Shown here: piece by piece, positions 26,480-34,019 of the stretch
Layout of the letters: each line of letters starts with the position of its first letter
Numbering within the stretch: position 1 is the stretch's first letter
From: Pseudonocardiaceae bacterium
GTDB lineage: Bacteria; Actinomycetota; Actinomycetes; Mycobacteriales; Pseudonocardiaceae
Assembly (NCBI GenBank): GCA_009379815.1
Contig: WHSY01000004.1
Coordinates: 43,768 to 107,767, forward strand
Direction of reading: 5' to 3'
Length of the DNA: 64,000 nucleotides
Program-made: the position numbers and the translations under genes
The notes under the pieces: model-generated
Seen by the model: only the letters and a program-made list of their open reading frames with translations
What the model was told of the DNA's origin: nothing
Database searches by the model: none

Positions 26480-28000
26480 TCAGAACACCTCGAAGTACTC
26501 GTGCTGCTCCCATTCGGTGACCGTGTTGGCCGCGTCCTCGGGCGTGAGCTTCTCAGCCTCCAGGTGGGCCTGGTATCGCTTGATCTCGGACTTCTTGAGC
26601 GTGACGATGAGGTCGACGAACTCCTGCCCGAACTTCTCCATGAAGATCGGGTCCGCTTCCAGGGCGGCGACCGCGTCGGCGAGCGAGGTCGGCAGCAGCG
26701 GACGGGATGTCTCCTCGTAGGGCGTCTCGCTGGGCGCACCCGGGTCCGCATTGGAGTCGATTCCGTCGAGCCCCGCCACGATCTGGGACGCCAGATAGAG
26801 GTACGGCGTCGCGGCCGGTTCCCCGATGCGGTTCTCGATGTGCGCCGACGGGTCGCCGCGCACACCGCCCTCGACCTTGAGCATGGCACCACGGTTGTTG
26901 ACACCCCACGTCGCGCGGTCGGGCGCGAGGGAGAACGGCTTCACCCGCCGGTACCCGTTGATCGTCGGCGTGGTGAACACGGATGCGGCCGCGGCGTGGT
27001 TGAGCAGCCCACCCATGTACTGCATCCCGATCTCCGACAGGGCGTGCTCGTCGCTGGCCGGGATGAACGCGTTCGTGGTGCCCTCGGTCAGCGACTGGTG
27101 CAGGTGCCATCCGCTGGAGTAGAAGTGCGGGATCGCGGGTTGACACATGAAGGTGGCGAGGTAGCCGAGGCGGCGGCAGATCTGCTTGACCGCGACCCGG
27201 AAGAACATCATGGCGTCGGCCGCGGCCATGCCCTCGAGGGGGCTGAAGGTGAACTCGAGCTGGCCGGGACCCCACTCGTCCTCGATCGAGCGCAGCGGCA
27301 GCCCGGCGGCTCGCAGGTGATCCGTCAGGACGCTCAGCAGGGGCTCGAGCTCGTCGAGATGCGAGTCCATCTGGTACTGGTAGCCGTGACCGGCCGCCTG
27401 AACCCGCGGCGCGGTGGCGGGCCAGCCGGGAGCGCCGAGGTGGTCGGGCTCGAGCATCGGGTCCACCAGCTTCGTCAGGTACCACTCCACTTCGAGTCCT
27501 GCCACGCAGCCCAAGCCCCGGCGCGCCAGCTCGTCCAGGGCACCGCGCAGCACGTGCCGCGGCGCGAACGGGACGGGCTCGCCGGTGTGAAAGTACATGT
27601 CGGCCACGATCCAGCCGGCGTGCTGCGCCCACGGCACCGGGCGGAAACTCAGTGGGTCGGGGACCAGCAGCGCATTGGGAAAGCCGGACATGTCGGAGCG
27701 GCCGAAGCCACCCCCGGCGCTGAACGGGTTGAAGACGATCTCCTGGCCGGTGTCCCAACAGTAGTGCGAGACGGCGAAGTCCATCCCATTTCGCATCGAC
27801 GTGGCGAACGCCTCGCTGGTCAGCCACTTCCCCCGGACGATGCCGTGCTGATCGGGAAAGGCCAGCCGGACCGTCTTGATGCCCTCATCGGCCATCCGCG
27901 CCAGGACGGCGGCAGCAGCTGCCTGCTGTTCGGCGTCCCACAGGCCGTGGCGCTCGATGAACCCGCGCCGTCCCACGGAGATCTCCCTGGCTTCGCTCAT
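26480..28000 (-). CDS. Glutamine synthetase-family ligase (gamma-glutamyl-amine synthetase-like)
   Basis: 506 aa. Beta-grasp N-terminus with TVRLAFPDQHGIVRGKWL, then the catalytic domain: GLEVEWYLTK (metal Glu), EWGPGQLEFTFSP, SGWHLHQSL, NRGAMLKVEGG and HIENRIGEPAATPYLYLASQIVAGLDGI. It lacks the GlnA adenylylation loop and resembles GS-like ligases that glutamylate amines or anilines (PuuA, IpuC, TdnQ/AtdA1 types). ATG 28000 has GGAAGAGC upstream. A 19-bp IclR-type palindrome lies 81 bp before the start. It heads the operon GS - MetE-like - amidotransferase and probably activates or detoxifies an aromatic amine for the dioxygenase pathway (inference). Confidence 0.88.
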   Translation of the reverse strand: MSEAREISVGRRGFIERHGLWDAEQQAAAAAVLARMADEGIKTVRLAFPDQHGIVRGKWLTSEAFATSMRNGMDFAVSHYCWDTGQEIVFNPFSAGGGFGRSDMSGFPNALLVPDPLSFRPVPWAQHAGWIVADMYFHTGEPVPFAPRHVLRGALDELARRGLGCVAGLEVEWYLTKLVDPMLEPDHLGAPGWPATAPRVQAAGHGYQYQMDSHLDELEPLLSVLTDHLRAAGLPLRSIEDEWGPGQLEFTFSPLEGMAAADAMMFFRVAVKQICRRLGYLATFMCQPAIPHFYSSGWHLHQSLTEGTTNAFIPASDEHALSEIGMQYMGGLLNHAAAASVFTTPTINGYRRVKPFSLAPDRATWGVNNRGAMLKVEGGVRGDPSAHIENRIGEPAATPYLYLASQIVAGLDGIDSNADPGAPSETPYEETSRPLLPTSLADAVAALEADPIFMEKFGQEFVDLIVTLKKSEIKRYQAHLEAEKLTPEDAANTVTEWEQHEYFEVF

Positions 28001-28080
28001 GGTGCTCTTCCTGGCCGTGCGACGGGATGGAGCCGAACCGGGTCGACAGTAGACACGGTGATCCGGGTTGGGGCCGGCCT

Positions 28081-28099
28081 TGTCCGGAAGCGCTGGACA
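28081..28099. promoter_or_regulatory. IclR-type operator, copy 1 (before the GS operon)
   Basis: TGTCCGGAAGCGCTGGACA: perfect TGTCC/GGACA arms with a 9-nt centre. Located between the IclR stop (28104) and the GS start (28000). One of four 19-bp copies in this locus. Confidence 0.75.
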
Positions 28100-28103
28100 G
28101 CGC

Positions 28104-28946
28104 TCACCGCCGCCACGGCGCGGTGGCGGCACGGGCCGTGGCCGGGAGCGGGACGGTGGCCAGCCGCTCGCTGACGAGCTGGGCGCACTCGACGACGTCT
28201 CCGGCGGCGCGGCGCAACAGCGCCCGGGTGAACAGGGGAGTCGGCCCGGCAACCGACAACCCGCCCCTGACCGCGCCGTCCTGATCCACGATCGCCGCTG
28301 CCACCGAGGTGCGGCCGGGCTGGAACGAGCTCGACACGACGTAGCCGTGCTCGCGGACCGTCGCCAGCTCGGTCAGCACCGCATCGAGATCCGGGAGTGG
28401 TGGACCGTCGTCACGGCACACCGACCGGACGCGTTGCTCCGCCTCGCCATCCGGCACGTGGGCCAGCGCGGCCTTGCCGCACCCGGTCAGATGGGCCGGT
28501 GCCCGCAGGCCCACCCGATTGACCATGACCGGCCGTGACGGGCGGCCGACCCGGTACAGGTAGACGACCCACCCGCCCACCAGCTGGCCCAGGTGCATCT
28601 CCTGGCCGTCGGCATGCAGGAGCATGGCGGCAACGCCCTCCGTGGCGTCGGCGAGCCCGGCCTGCTCGATGACCTGACCGCCGAGGCCGAGCACGACGGG
28701 CCCGAGCCGGTAACCGTGGCCGGGCAGTGTCTCCAGCAGTCCCGCCTCGCGCAGCGTCTGGCACAGCACATGCACGGTGCTGCGGGGGATCGCGGTCCGC
28801 GAGGCCAGGGCCCGGACGGACAGGGCAGGCCGATCGGGAGTGAACGCCTTCAGGATGGCCGCGGCCTTGCCCACCGAGCCCACCAGCCTGGGCTCGTGCG
28901 GAGTAAGCCCCGGCGACTCGTCGCTCAGCTGGCGCCCTGGCACCAT
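28104..28946 (-). CDS. IclR family transcriptional regulator of the aromatic-amine/BMC locus
   Basis: 280 aa. Winged HTH: AAAILKAFTPDRPALSVRALASRTAIPRSTVHVLCQTLREAGLLE; effector domain with LHADGQEMHLGQLVGGWVVYLYRVG, PAHLTGCGKAALAHVPD and ARTSV-like SSSFQPGRTSVAAAIVDQDG, the usual IclR ligand pocket. The family typically controls aromatic and acid catabolism. The ATG at 28946 is preferred, with a GTG at 28955 possible. A 19-bp palindrome identical in plan to those before GS and the dioxygenase operon lies 18 bp upstream, so it is probably autoregulated and the master regulator of the whole cluster. Confidence 0.9.
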   Translation of the reverse strand: MVPGRQLSDESPGLTPHEPRLVGSVGKAAAILKAFTPDRPALSVRALASRTAIPRSTVHVLCQTLREAGLLETLPGHGYRLGPVVLGLGGQVIEQAGLADATEGVAAMLLHADGQEMHLGQLVGGWVVYLYRVGRPSRPVMVNRVGLRAPAHLTGCGKAALAHVPDGEAEQRVRSVCRDDGPPLPDLDAVLTELATVREHGYVVSSSFQPGRTSVAAAIVDQDGAVRGGLSVAGPTPLFTRALLRRAAGDVVECAQLVSERLATVPLPATARAATAPWRR

Positions 28947-28963
28947 GGCCGACACGCTACCGC

Positions 28964-28982
28964 CGTCCCGCACGGCTGGACA
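28964..28982. promoter_or_regulatory. IclR-type operator, copy 2 (before iclR)
   Basis: CGTCCCGCACGGCTGGACA: same 19-bp frame as the other copies, with one arm position (T to C) changed. It lies 18 bp upstream of the IclR start, suiting autoregulation. Confidence 0.6.
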
Positions 28983-29002
28983 GTGGTCCGTGAGGGATGG
29001 GG

Positions 29003-29902
29003 TCAGGCGCGCTGCGCCGACTGCCCGGTCGCCGGCTCCGCCATCGGCGGACGTCTCGGGGTGTCCCATGCGGCGACGTGGACCTCTGCCACCTCGTTGG
29101 CGCCGATCTTCCAGCTCGGGTGGCGGTCGAACACGAGCGGATCGTGGCCGGGAACGATCCGGTCGACGTCACCTTCGAGGTACTCGTGGATCTGCCCGTA
29201 GGTCATCAGCATGTTGTAGGTGCTGCCATTGGTGTATCCGCTCGGCCACATCTCCTCGACGTTCGAATACCACATGACCGCATCACCGGCGACGACGTAG
29301 GGGCCCGACGAGGTGTCGACCGACAGCCACTGGGTTCCGAAGGTGTGGCCGTCCCTGGACAGATGGCCGCGGATTCCGGGAACGAGCTCCTCGTCATCGC
29401 CCACGAAGTGCAGCCGGTGGTCCCTGGCGAGCTCGCCGAACACCCTGGCGTCGTCGCGGTCGAACGAGGAGGTGATCCAGCTCGCCTCGCCGAGCGGGGT
29501 GTACAGGTCGGGCAGCGCAAGGGCCTGCAGCCAGCCCTGGTACTCCGCGAGCTGGACGTAGACGTCGGCATTGGGGAACGCACCCACGTTGTTGGCGTGG
29601 TCGAAGTGCATGTGTGTCAGGAAGACCTTCTCGATCTGCTCGGGCGTGGCGCCGACCTTGCCCAGCACGGTCTCCGGACTCTCCCAGTCGTAGAAGCCGA
29701 AGCGATGAATCCATTTGTCGGCATGGAACCCGGCATCCACCAGATAGTGGTGCAGATTGCCGGAAACGTCCTGACCGCTCAGCAGGACGTAAATCATCGG
29801 GGAGGCGGACACTCCCTCGCCGCTGTGGATCGGAACACCACCGAAGAACTCACGTGGAAGATCGACATGCGAGAAGCACAGTGGCCGGATCGAATAGTCC
29901 AT
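29003..29902 (-). CDS. Metallo-beta-lactamase-fold hydrolase (lactonase-like)
   Basis: 299 aa. The zinc motif THMHFDHANN (HxHxDH) near residue 98, a downstream single Asp/His in VVAGDAVMWYSN and IVPGHDPLVFDRHP fit MBL hydrolases of the N-acyl-homoserine-lactonase-like branch. ATG 29902 follows GAAGGG. The gene lies between iclR and the divergent dioxygenase-BMC operon and shares that operon's intergenic operators (30005 and 30065). In the pathway it could open a lactone or hydrolyse a thioester or amide intermediate; the substrate is unknown. Confidence 0.85.
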   Translation of the reverse strand: MDYSIRPLCFSHVDLPREFFGGVPIHSGEGVSASPMIYVLLSGQDVSGNLHHYLVDAGFHADKWIHRFGFYDWESPETVLGKVGATPEQIEKVFLTHMHFDHANNVGAFPNADVYVQLAEYQGWLQALALPDLYTPLGEASWITSSFDRDDARVFGELARDHRLHFVGDDEELVPGIRGHLSRDGHTFGTQWLSVDTSSGPYVVAGDAVMWYSNVEEMWPSGYTNGSTYNMLMTYGQIHEYLEGDVDRIVPGHDPLVFDRHPSWKIGANEVAEVHVAAWDTPRRPPMAEPATGQSAQRA

Positions 29903-30004
29903 GGGTATTCCCTTCGGGTCGCCACCGATGGATGTGGCGCTGGTCGCCCGGTGATCCCCCGAGAGGGTGAACCTAGTCGCGACGCGCTGCCTGCGATGCG
30001 GCCC

Positions 30005-30023
30005 TGTCCGGCAGTACTGGACG
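30005..30023. promoter_or_regulatory. IclR-type operator, copy 3 (MBL/dioxygenase intergenic)
   Basis: TGTCCGGCAGTACTGGACG shares 15 of 19 positions with copy 1, including all of TGTCCGG and CTGGAC. It lies 103 bp from the MBL start and 103 bp from the dioxygenase start, midway between the divergent genes. Confidence 0.7.
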
Positions 30024-30064
30024 CCTGCGCGCGGCGACGGCCGGGTGCACCGCCACGCCGTTGC

Positions 30065-30083
30065 CGTCCAACCAGGCTGGACA
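30065..30083. promoter_or_regulatory. IclR-type operator, copy 4 (proximal to the dioxygenase-BMC operon)
   Basis: CGTCCAACCAGGCTGGACA, same 19-bp plan, ending 43 bp before the GTG start of the dioxygenase beta-subunit gene. Together with copy 3 it forms a pair spaced 60 bp centre to centre. Confidence 0.65.
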
Positions 30084-30125
30084 ACGGCCCGGTGGTGGCG
30101 GCCGCGCCGGCGCTACCGTCGTGGC

Positions 30126-31157
30126 GTGAGCCGCGTCTTCCAGGTCCCCGTGGGTGGACGGGCGCAGCTGCGCCGGGCCACGGTCGACACGGGCGGCCCG
30201 TCGCAGCGGGCCCCGGCGGCCGAACCGGACGCGGGCCGACAGGTCCCGCCCACCGGTCCAGGTACCGGCCGCATCGTCGCCGGCTACCTGGCGCCGCACC
30301 CGCCGCACCTGATCTACGCGGAGAACCCCCCGCAGAACGAGCCGCGCTCGACCGGGGGCTGGGACACCCTCCGGTGGGGATACGAGGAGCTGCGGCGCCG
30401 GTTGTCGGCGGGTGGCCGCCCGGACGTGTTGATCATCCACGCGCCGCACTGGATCACCATGGTGGGACACCACGTGAACTGCGTGCCCCACCCTCGCGGG
30501 CTGTCCGTCGAGCCCATCTTCCCGCACCTGTTCCGCTACCACTACGACTTCCGCACCGACGTCGAACTGGCCGAGGCGATCGTCGAGGAGGCGGACGCGG
30601 CCGGCCTGGTCGCCAACGCCATGCGCGACGAGCGGGTCCGGGTGGACTACGCGACGATCGGCGCGCTGCACCTGGTGAACCCGGCCTGGGACATCCCGGT
30701 GGTCTCGCTGTCGGCCAACAACAACCCGTACTACTACTCGTCGGCCTCGCTGGACCAGATGGAGGTGCTCGGCGCCGCGACGCGCCGCGCGATCGAGCGC
30801 AGCGGCCGGCGCGCGGTGCTGCTGGCGTCGAACACGCTGTCGCACCTGCACTGGGACGTCGAGCCGGAGCTGCCCGAGGACATGGCGGCCGAACACCCTT
30901 ACAACCACCACCAGTACGCCTGGGACATGAAGCTGCTCGACGCGATCCGCAGCGGCCCCACCAGCGCGCTGCGGCCGTTGATCGAAGACCACATCGAGGC
31001 GACCTACGCGGAGACGAAGTCCGGCAGCCTGACCTGGATGCTCGCGGCGATGGGCTGGCCGCAGGCCCCGGGTGACGTGCTGGCCTACGGCACGGTCATC
31101 GGTACCGGCAACGCGGTCGTGGAGTGGCTGCCCGACGGCGAGGTCGGCCGTGGCTGA
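30126..31157 (+). CDS. Class III (LigB-type) extradiol dioxygenase, catalytic subunit (2-aminophenol 1,6-dioxygenase beta-like)
   Basis: 343 aa. The catalytic core starts near residue 49. It has YLAPHPPHL (His 58/61) and VLIIHAPHW (His 105/108), the two His positions that bind Fe(II) in LigB-type enzymes, followed by VGHHVNCVPHPRG and SANNNPYYYSS. This type of enzyme cleaves 2-aminophenol or catechol next to the hydroxyl. The ~48 N-terminal residues (VFQVPVGGRAQLRRATVD then a Pro/Gly/Ala linker) are extra to the fold and could be a microcompartment targeting peptide. GTG 30126 has no clear ribosome site, so a leaderless message is likely. It overlaps the next gene by 8 bp. Confidence 0.85.
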   Translation: MSRVFQVPVGGRAQLRRATVDTGGPSQRAPAAEPDAGRQVPPTGPGTGRIVAGYLAPHPPHLIYAENPPQNEPRSTGGWDTLRWGYEELRRRLSAGGRPDVLIIHAPHWITMVGHHVNCVPHPRGLSVEPIFPHLFRYHYDFRTDVELAEAIVEEADAAGLVANAMRDERVRVDYATIGALHLVNPAWDIPVVSLSANNNPYYYSSASLDQMEVLGAATRRAIERSGRRAVLLASNTLSHLHWDVEPELPEDMAAEHPYNHHQYAWDMKLLDAIRSGPTSALRPLIEDHIEATYAETKSGSLTWMLAAMGWPQAPGDVLAYGTVIGTGNAVVEWLPDGEVGRG

Positions 31158-31968
31158 CGGCGTCGTGGCCGCGGCACTCGTCCCGGGCTTGCCCCACCTG
31201 CTGGCGGGCGAGCCGGCCCCGTCATGGAAGGGCCTCGCCGAGGCGGCGCGCACGCTCGGCGAGCGGCTGCGCTCCGCGCGGGTGGACACGCTGCTGTGGA
31301 TGTCGACGCAGTGGTTCACCGTGCTGGGCCACCAGTTCCAGGTCGACCCGCACCCGCGCGGCACCCGCGTCGACGAGAACTGGTACGGCTACGACTTCGG
31401 ACGGGCGGACTACGACCTGCGTGTCGACGCGGAGCTGGCGCAACGCTGGGCCGATGAGACCGAGGCAGCCGGCCTGCAGGCGCGCCGCACCCGCTACGAC
31501 GGCTTCCCGATCGACACCGGCACCGTCGTGACGGCCGCGCTGCTCGACCCGCATCGGCAGGCAAGCCTGGCGATGGTGTCGTGCAACCTCTATGCGGGCG
31601 CGGAGGCGATGGAGCGGATCGGCGCGGCAGGCGCGCGGGCTGCGGGCATCCTGGGGCGGCGGGTCGCCGTGGTGGCCGTGTCCGGGCTGTCGTCCGGGTT
31701 GATCCAGCGCTGGATCAACCCGGACGAGGACGCGGTCGACCCCGGGCACGACCGGTGGAACCGGCACGTGCTGGACCTGCTCGCGGCGGGCCGGCTCGAC
31801 GAGGTCATGCGCCTGCGCGAGCAGTACGCGGCGGAAGCGCAGGTGGACAGCCAGCTGCGCGCGCTGGCCTTCCTCGCCGGCACGGGTGCGCTGTCCGGCC
31901 CGGCCGAGGTGCTCGAGTACGGCCCCGTCTGGGGCACCGGCGCGGCCGTCATCGGCTGGACCGACTGA
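31150..31968 (+). CDS. LigB-type dioxygenase, non-catalytic partner subunit (2-aminophenol 1,6-dioxygenase alpha-like)
   Basis: 272 aa, homologous to the preceding subunit along its length (LVPGLPHLLAG, DTLLWMSTQWFTVLGHQF, DPHPRG). Where the partner has His 105 and His 108, this chain has Met 51 and Gln 54, so the Fe(II) site is broken; only His 16 is kept. Known 2-aminophenol 1,6-dioxygenases are hetero-oligomers of a metal-binding beta and a metal-free alpha chain, which fits exactly. The GTG start at 31150 lies inside the end of the upstream gene, assuring 1:1 translation. Shell genes follow 13 bp later. Confidence 0.82.
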   Translation: MADGVVAAALVPGLPHLLAGEPAPSWKGLAEAARTLGERLRSARVDTLLWMSTQWFTVLGHQFQVDPHPRGTRVDENWYGYDFGRADYDLRVDAELAQRWADETEAAGLQARRTRYDGFPIDTGTVVTAALLDPHRQASLAMVSCNLYAGAEAMERIGAAGARAAGILGRRVAVVAVSGLSSGLIQRWINPDEDAVDPGHDRWNRHVLDLLAAGRLDEVMRLREQYAAEAQVDSQLRALAFLAGTGALSGPAEVLEYGPVWGTGAAVIGWTD

Positions 31969-31981
31969 CCGGAGGATCGCG

Positions 31982-32275
31982 ATGCCCAGCAGTGCGGTCG
32001 GGTTCATCGAAGCCGACGGCTTCGTGCCCGTCTTCGATGCCGTCGATGCCATGGTGAAGGCCACCGACGTGGAGGTGGGCGGCGTGATGCGGCTGGGCGG
32101 GGGCCTGGTCGCGGTGGCGCTGCTCGGTGACCTCGCCACGGTGGAGGAGGCCGTCGAGATCGGGGAGGAGACTGCACGTGCCGTGTCGGCGCGAGCTGTC
32201 AAGTCCATCGTGTTCGCCAGCCCGTGCGCGCCGGTGTCCGCACTGGCCGGTGAACCGCAACTCGTCGACGGCTGA
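31982..32275 (+). CDS. BMC-H microcompartment shell protein 1
   Basis: 97 aa, a single BMC domain. AVGFIEADGFVPVFDAVDAMVKATDVEV is the first half and MRLGGGLVAVALLGDLATVEEAVEIGEETA the second; the pore loop is LGGGL (residues 38-42), where Gly replaces the common Ser. Hexamers of such proteins tile the facets of bacterial microcompartments and their pores pass substrates. The C-terminus is slightly longer than minimal. GGAGGATC precedes the ATG. Found inside the dioxygenase operon, which points to an aromatic-processing compartment. Confidence 0.93.
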   Translation: MPSSAVGFIEADGFVPVFDAVDAMVKATDVEVGGVMRLGGGLVAVALLGDLATVEEAVEIGEETARAVSARAVKSIVFASPCAPVSALAGEPQLVDG

Positions 32276-32307
32276 CGTCGCGACGGCATCCACGAGGAGT
32301 GTCCACA

Positions 32308-32640
32308 ATGGCCAAAGATCATGCTATCGGTCTGATCGAGACGCGGGGCGTCGTCGCGTTGGCAGCCGGGATCGAAGCGATGATCAAGACCGCGGACGTG
32401 CAGTGCATCGCCGTGGAACGCATCGGCAGCGGCTATCTCGCCGCCGCGGTGCAGGGCTCGCTGGCCCCGGTCCGGCAGGCGGTCGAGGCCGCGACGGTGG
32501 CCGTCAAGCAGTACGGCGAGCTGCGCGCGGCACAGGTCTATCCGAAGCCGCACGACACGTCCGCGGGGCTGCTGGAGGGCAACTCGTCGCGCCGGCTGCG
32601 CCAGGCCATCACCGCCGCGTCGGGAGAAGGGACGTCCTGA
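32308..32640 (+). CDS. BMC-H microcompartment shell protein 2
   Basis: 110 aa. AIGLIETRGVVALAAGIEAMIKTADVQCIAVERIGSGYLAAAVQGSLAPVRQAVEAA is a canonical BMC domain with pore motif IGSGY (residues 39-43; Tyr is a bulkier pore residue than usual). A polar C-terminal tail of about 25 residues (PKPHDTSAGLL...) extends past the fold and may face the lumen or cytosol. The two BMC-H paralogues differ strongly, so mixed facets with different pores are likely. Its stop overlaps the next start (TGATG). Confidence 0.95.
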   Translation: MAKDHAIGLIETRGVVALAAGIEAMIKTADVQCIAVERIGSGYLAAAVQGSLAPVRQAVEAATVAVKQYGELRAAQVYPKPHDTSAGLLEGNSSRRLRQAITAASGEGTS

Positions 32641-32930
32641 TGCTGCTCGCCGAGGTCCTCGGCCGGGTGTGGTCCGAACGGCAGCTGCCCGCGCTGGCGG
32701 GTCACCGGTACGTCCTCGTCCGCGAGCTGGGCTCGGGCAACCACGCGGTCGCCGTCGACCTCGTCGACGCCGGGCAGGGCAGCATGGTCGTGGTGACGAC
32801 CGACGAGGCCGCCGCGCGGGCGAGCGGTGAGCCGATCCTCGACGCCGCGGTGGTGGCGCTGGTCTCCGGGCTCGACCACGATCCCCGCACCGCCCGGACC
32901 GGCGAGGTGCCCGCGCGGAGTGCGCGGTGA
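32640..32930 (+). CDS. BMC-P (EutN/CcmL) pentameric vertex protein
   Basis: 96 aa. LLAEVLGRVWSERQLPALAGHRYVLVREL, then VAVDLVDAGQGSMVVVTTDEAAA matches the EutN/CcmL fold, whose pentamers cap the vertices of the shell. ATG 32640 shares one base with the stop of the BMC-H gene, and the stop overlaps the next GTG start. With two BMC-H genes this gives the minimum to close a shell, though no BMC-T trimer gene is seen in the window. Confidence 0.92.
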   Translation: MLLAEVLGRVWSERQLPALAGHRYVLVRELGSGNHAVAVDLVDAGQGSMVVVTTDEAAARASGEPILDAAVVALVSGLDHDPRTARTGEVPARSAR

Positions 32931-34018
32931 GCTCGCCCGCGGTGGTGTTCCTCGACGACGCCCCGCCGCGACGAGACCTGCTCGGCGGCAAGGGGTACGG
33001 CCTGGTCCGGCTGTCGGTGGCCGGGCTGCGGGTGCCGCCGGGGTTCGTCGTGACCACCGCGGCCTACCGCGCCGCGATCCCGGACGCGCTGCGTCGCCAG
33101 ATCCGGTACCGGCTCGAGGGGGTGGCCCCGGACGCCCCGGTCGGGGACGTCGACCGGGTCACCGCCGAGATCCGCGCCGGCATCGTCGACGCCACCGCCC
33201 AGCACGACGGCCGCGGCGCGGTCGACGAGGCATACGCCCGGCTGTCCGAGCGCTGCGGGACCGAGGCGGCGGTCGCCGTGCGGTCGTCCTCGGCCGCCGA
33301 GGACGCCGCCGACCGGTCGTTCGCCGGCGAGCACGACACGTTCCTGTGGGTGCGCGGCGCCGAGGACGTGCAGCGCCGGGTGCGGGACTGCTGGGCGAGC
33401 CTGTTCACCACGCGGGCGGTGCACTACGCGCGCGGGCTCGCCGGAGGGGCCGTCGAGCCGGCGATGGCGGTCGTCGTGCAGCAGATGGTCCCCGCCCGCT
33501 CGGCGGGGGTGTTCCTGACGCTCAACCCGCTCAACGGTGATCGCAGCAAGGTGGTCATCGAGTCCGTCTGGGGCCTCGGCGAGCCGCTGGTGTCCGGGCA
33601 GGTCGACCCGGACCGCTTCCTCGTCGACAAGGTCACCGGCGAGATCTTGCGGCGCGACGTCGTGGTCAAGCCGACCCGGCTGGTGACCGATCCGGGCAGC
33701 GGCCGGGGCACGGCCGTCGCCGCGGTCACCGACGCCGATCAGCAGCAGCCGTCGCTGTCCGATCCCGAGATCGGCGAGCTGGTCCGGCTGGCACGGCTGG
33801 TGGAGCGCGACGCGGGCCGTCCACAGGACGGCGAGTTCGCCACCGAAGACGGTGCGGCTCCCGGCAACGTGTTCCTCGTGCAGGCCCGGCCGGAGACGGC
33901 GTGGAGTCACCGGGCGCCGCAGCCCGTGGCGGCCGGAAAGACCGCGATGGACGCGATCCTCGGCACGCTGTCGGGCTTCGGCCGGGGCGGGTCCGACCCG
34001 CTGCAGAGAGGTGGATGA
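32927..34018 (+). CDS. PEP synthase-like ATP-binding subunit (PPDK_N domain), phenylphosphate-synthase-like
   Basis: 363 aa, an isolated pyruvate-phosphate-dikinase N-terminal (ATP-grasp) domain. LGGKGYGLVRLSVAGLRVPPGFVVTT at the N-terminus, VAVRSSSAAEDAADRSFAGEHDTFLWV, QQMVPARSAGVFLTLNP and the C-terminal NVFLVQARPETAWS are the standard family blocks. In PEP synthase and rifampicin phosphotransferase this domain is fused to the swivelling His domain; here that lies in the next gene, as in the two-chain phenylphosphate synthase of anaerobic phenol degraders. GTG 32927 overlaps the BMC-P stop. Likely ATP-dependent phosphorylation of an aromatic or keto substrate (inference). Confidence 0.85.
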   Translation: MSSPAVVFLDDAPPRRDLLGGKGYGLVRLSVAGLRVPPGFVVTTAAYRAAIPDALRRQIRYRLEGVAPDAPVGDVDRVTAEIRAGIVDATAQHDGRGAVDEAYARLSERCGTEAAVAVRSSSAAEDAADRSFAGEHDTFLWVRGAEDVQRRVRDCWASLFTTRAVHYARGLAGGAVEPAMAVVVQQMVPARSAGVFLTLNPLNGDRSKVVIESVWGLGEPLVSGQVDPDRFLVDKVTGEILRRDVVVKPTRLVTDPGSGRGTAVAAVTDADQQQPSLSDPEIGELVRLARLVERDAGRPQDGEFATEDGAAPGNVFLVQARPETAWSHRAPQPVAAGKTAMDAILGTLSGFGRGGSDPLQRGG

Positions 34019-34019
34019 C

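Noticed and set aside
26501..28174. Long plus-strand frame opposite the glutamine-synthetase-like gene
   Set aside because: Shadow frame; the minus strand carries all GS motifs and the ribosome site.
28997..31075. 692-codon plus-strand frame across the MBL gene and the dioxygenase start
   Set aside because: It runs through the antisense of the MBL gene and the wrong frame of the dioxygenase; no protein family signal.
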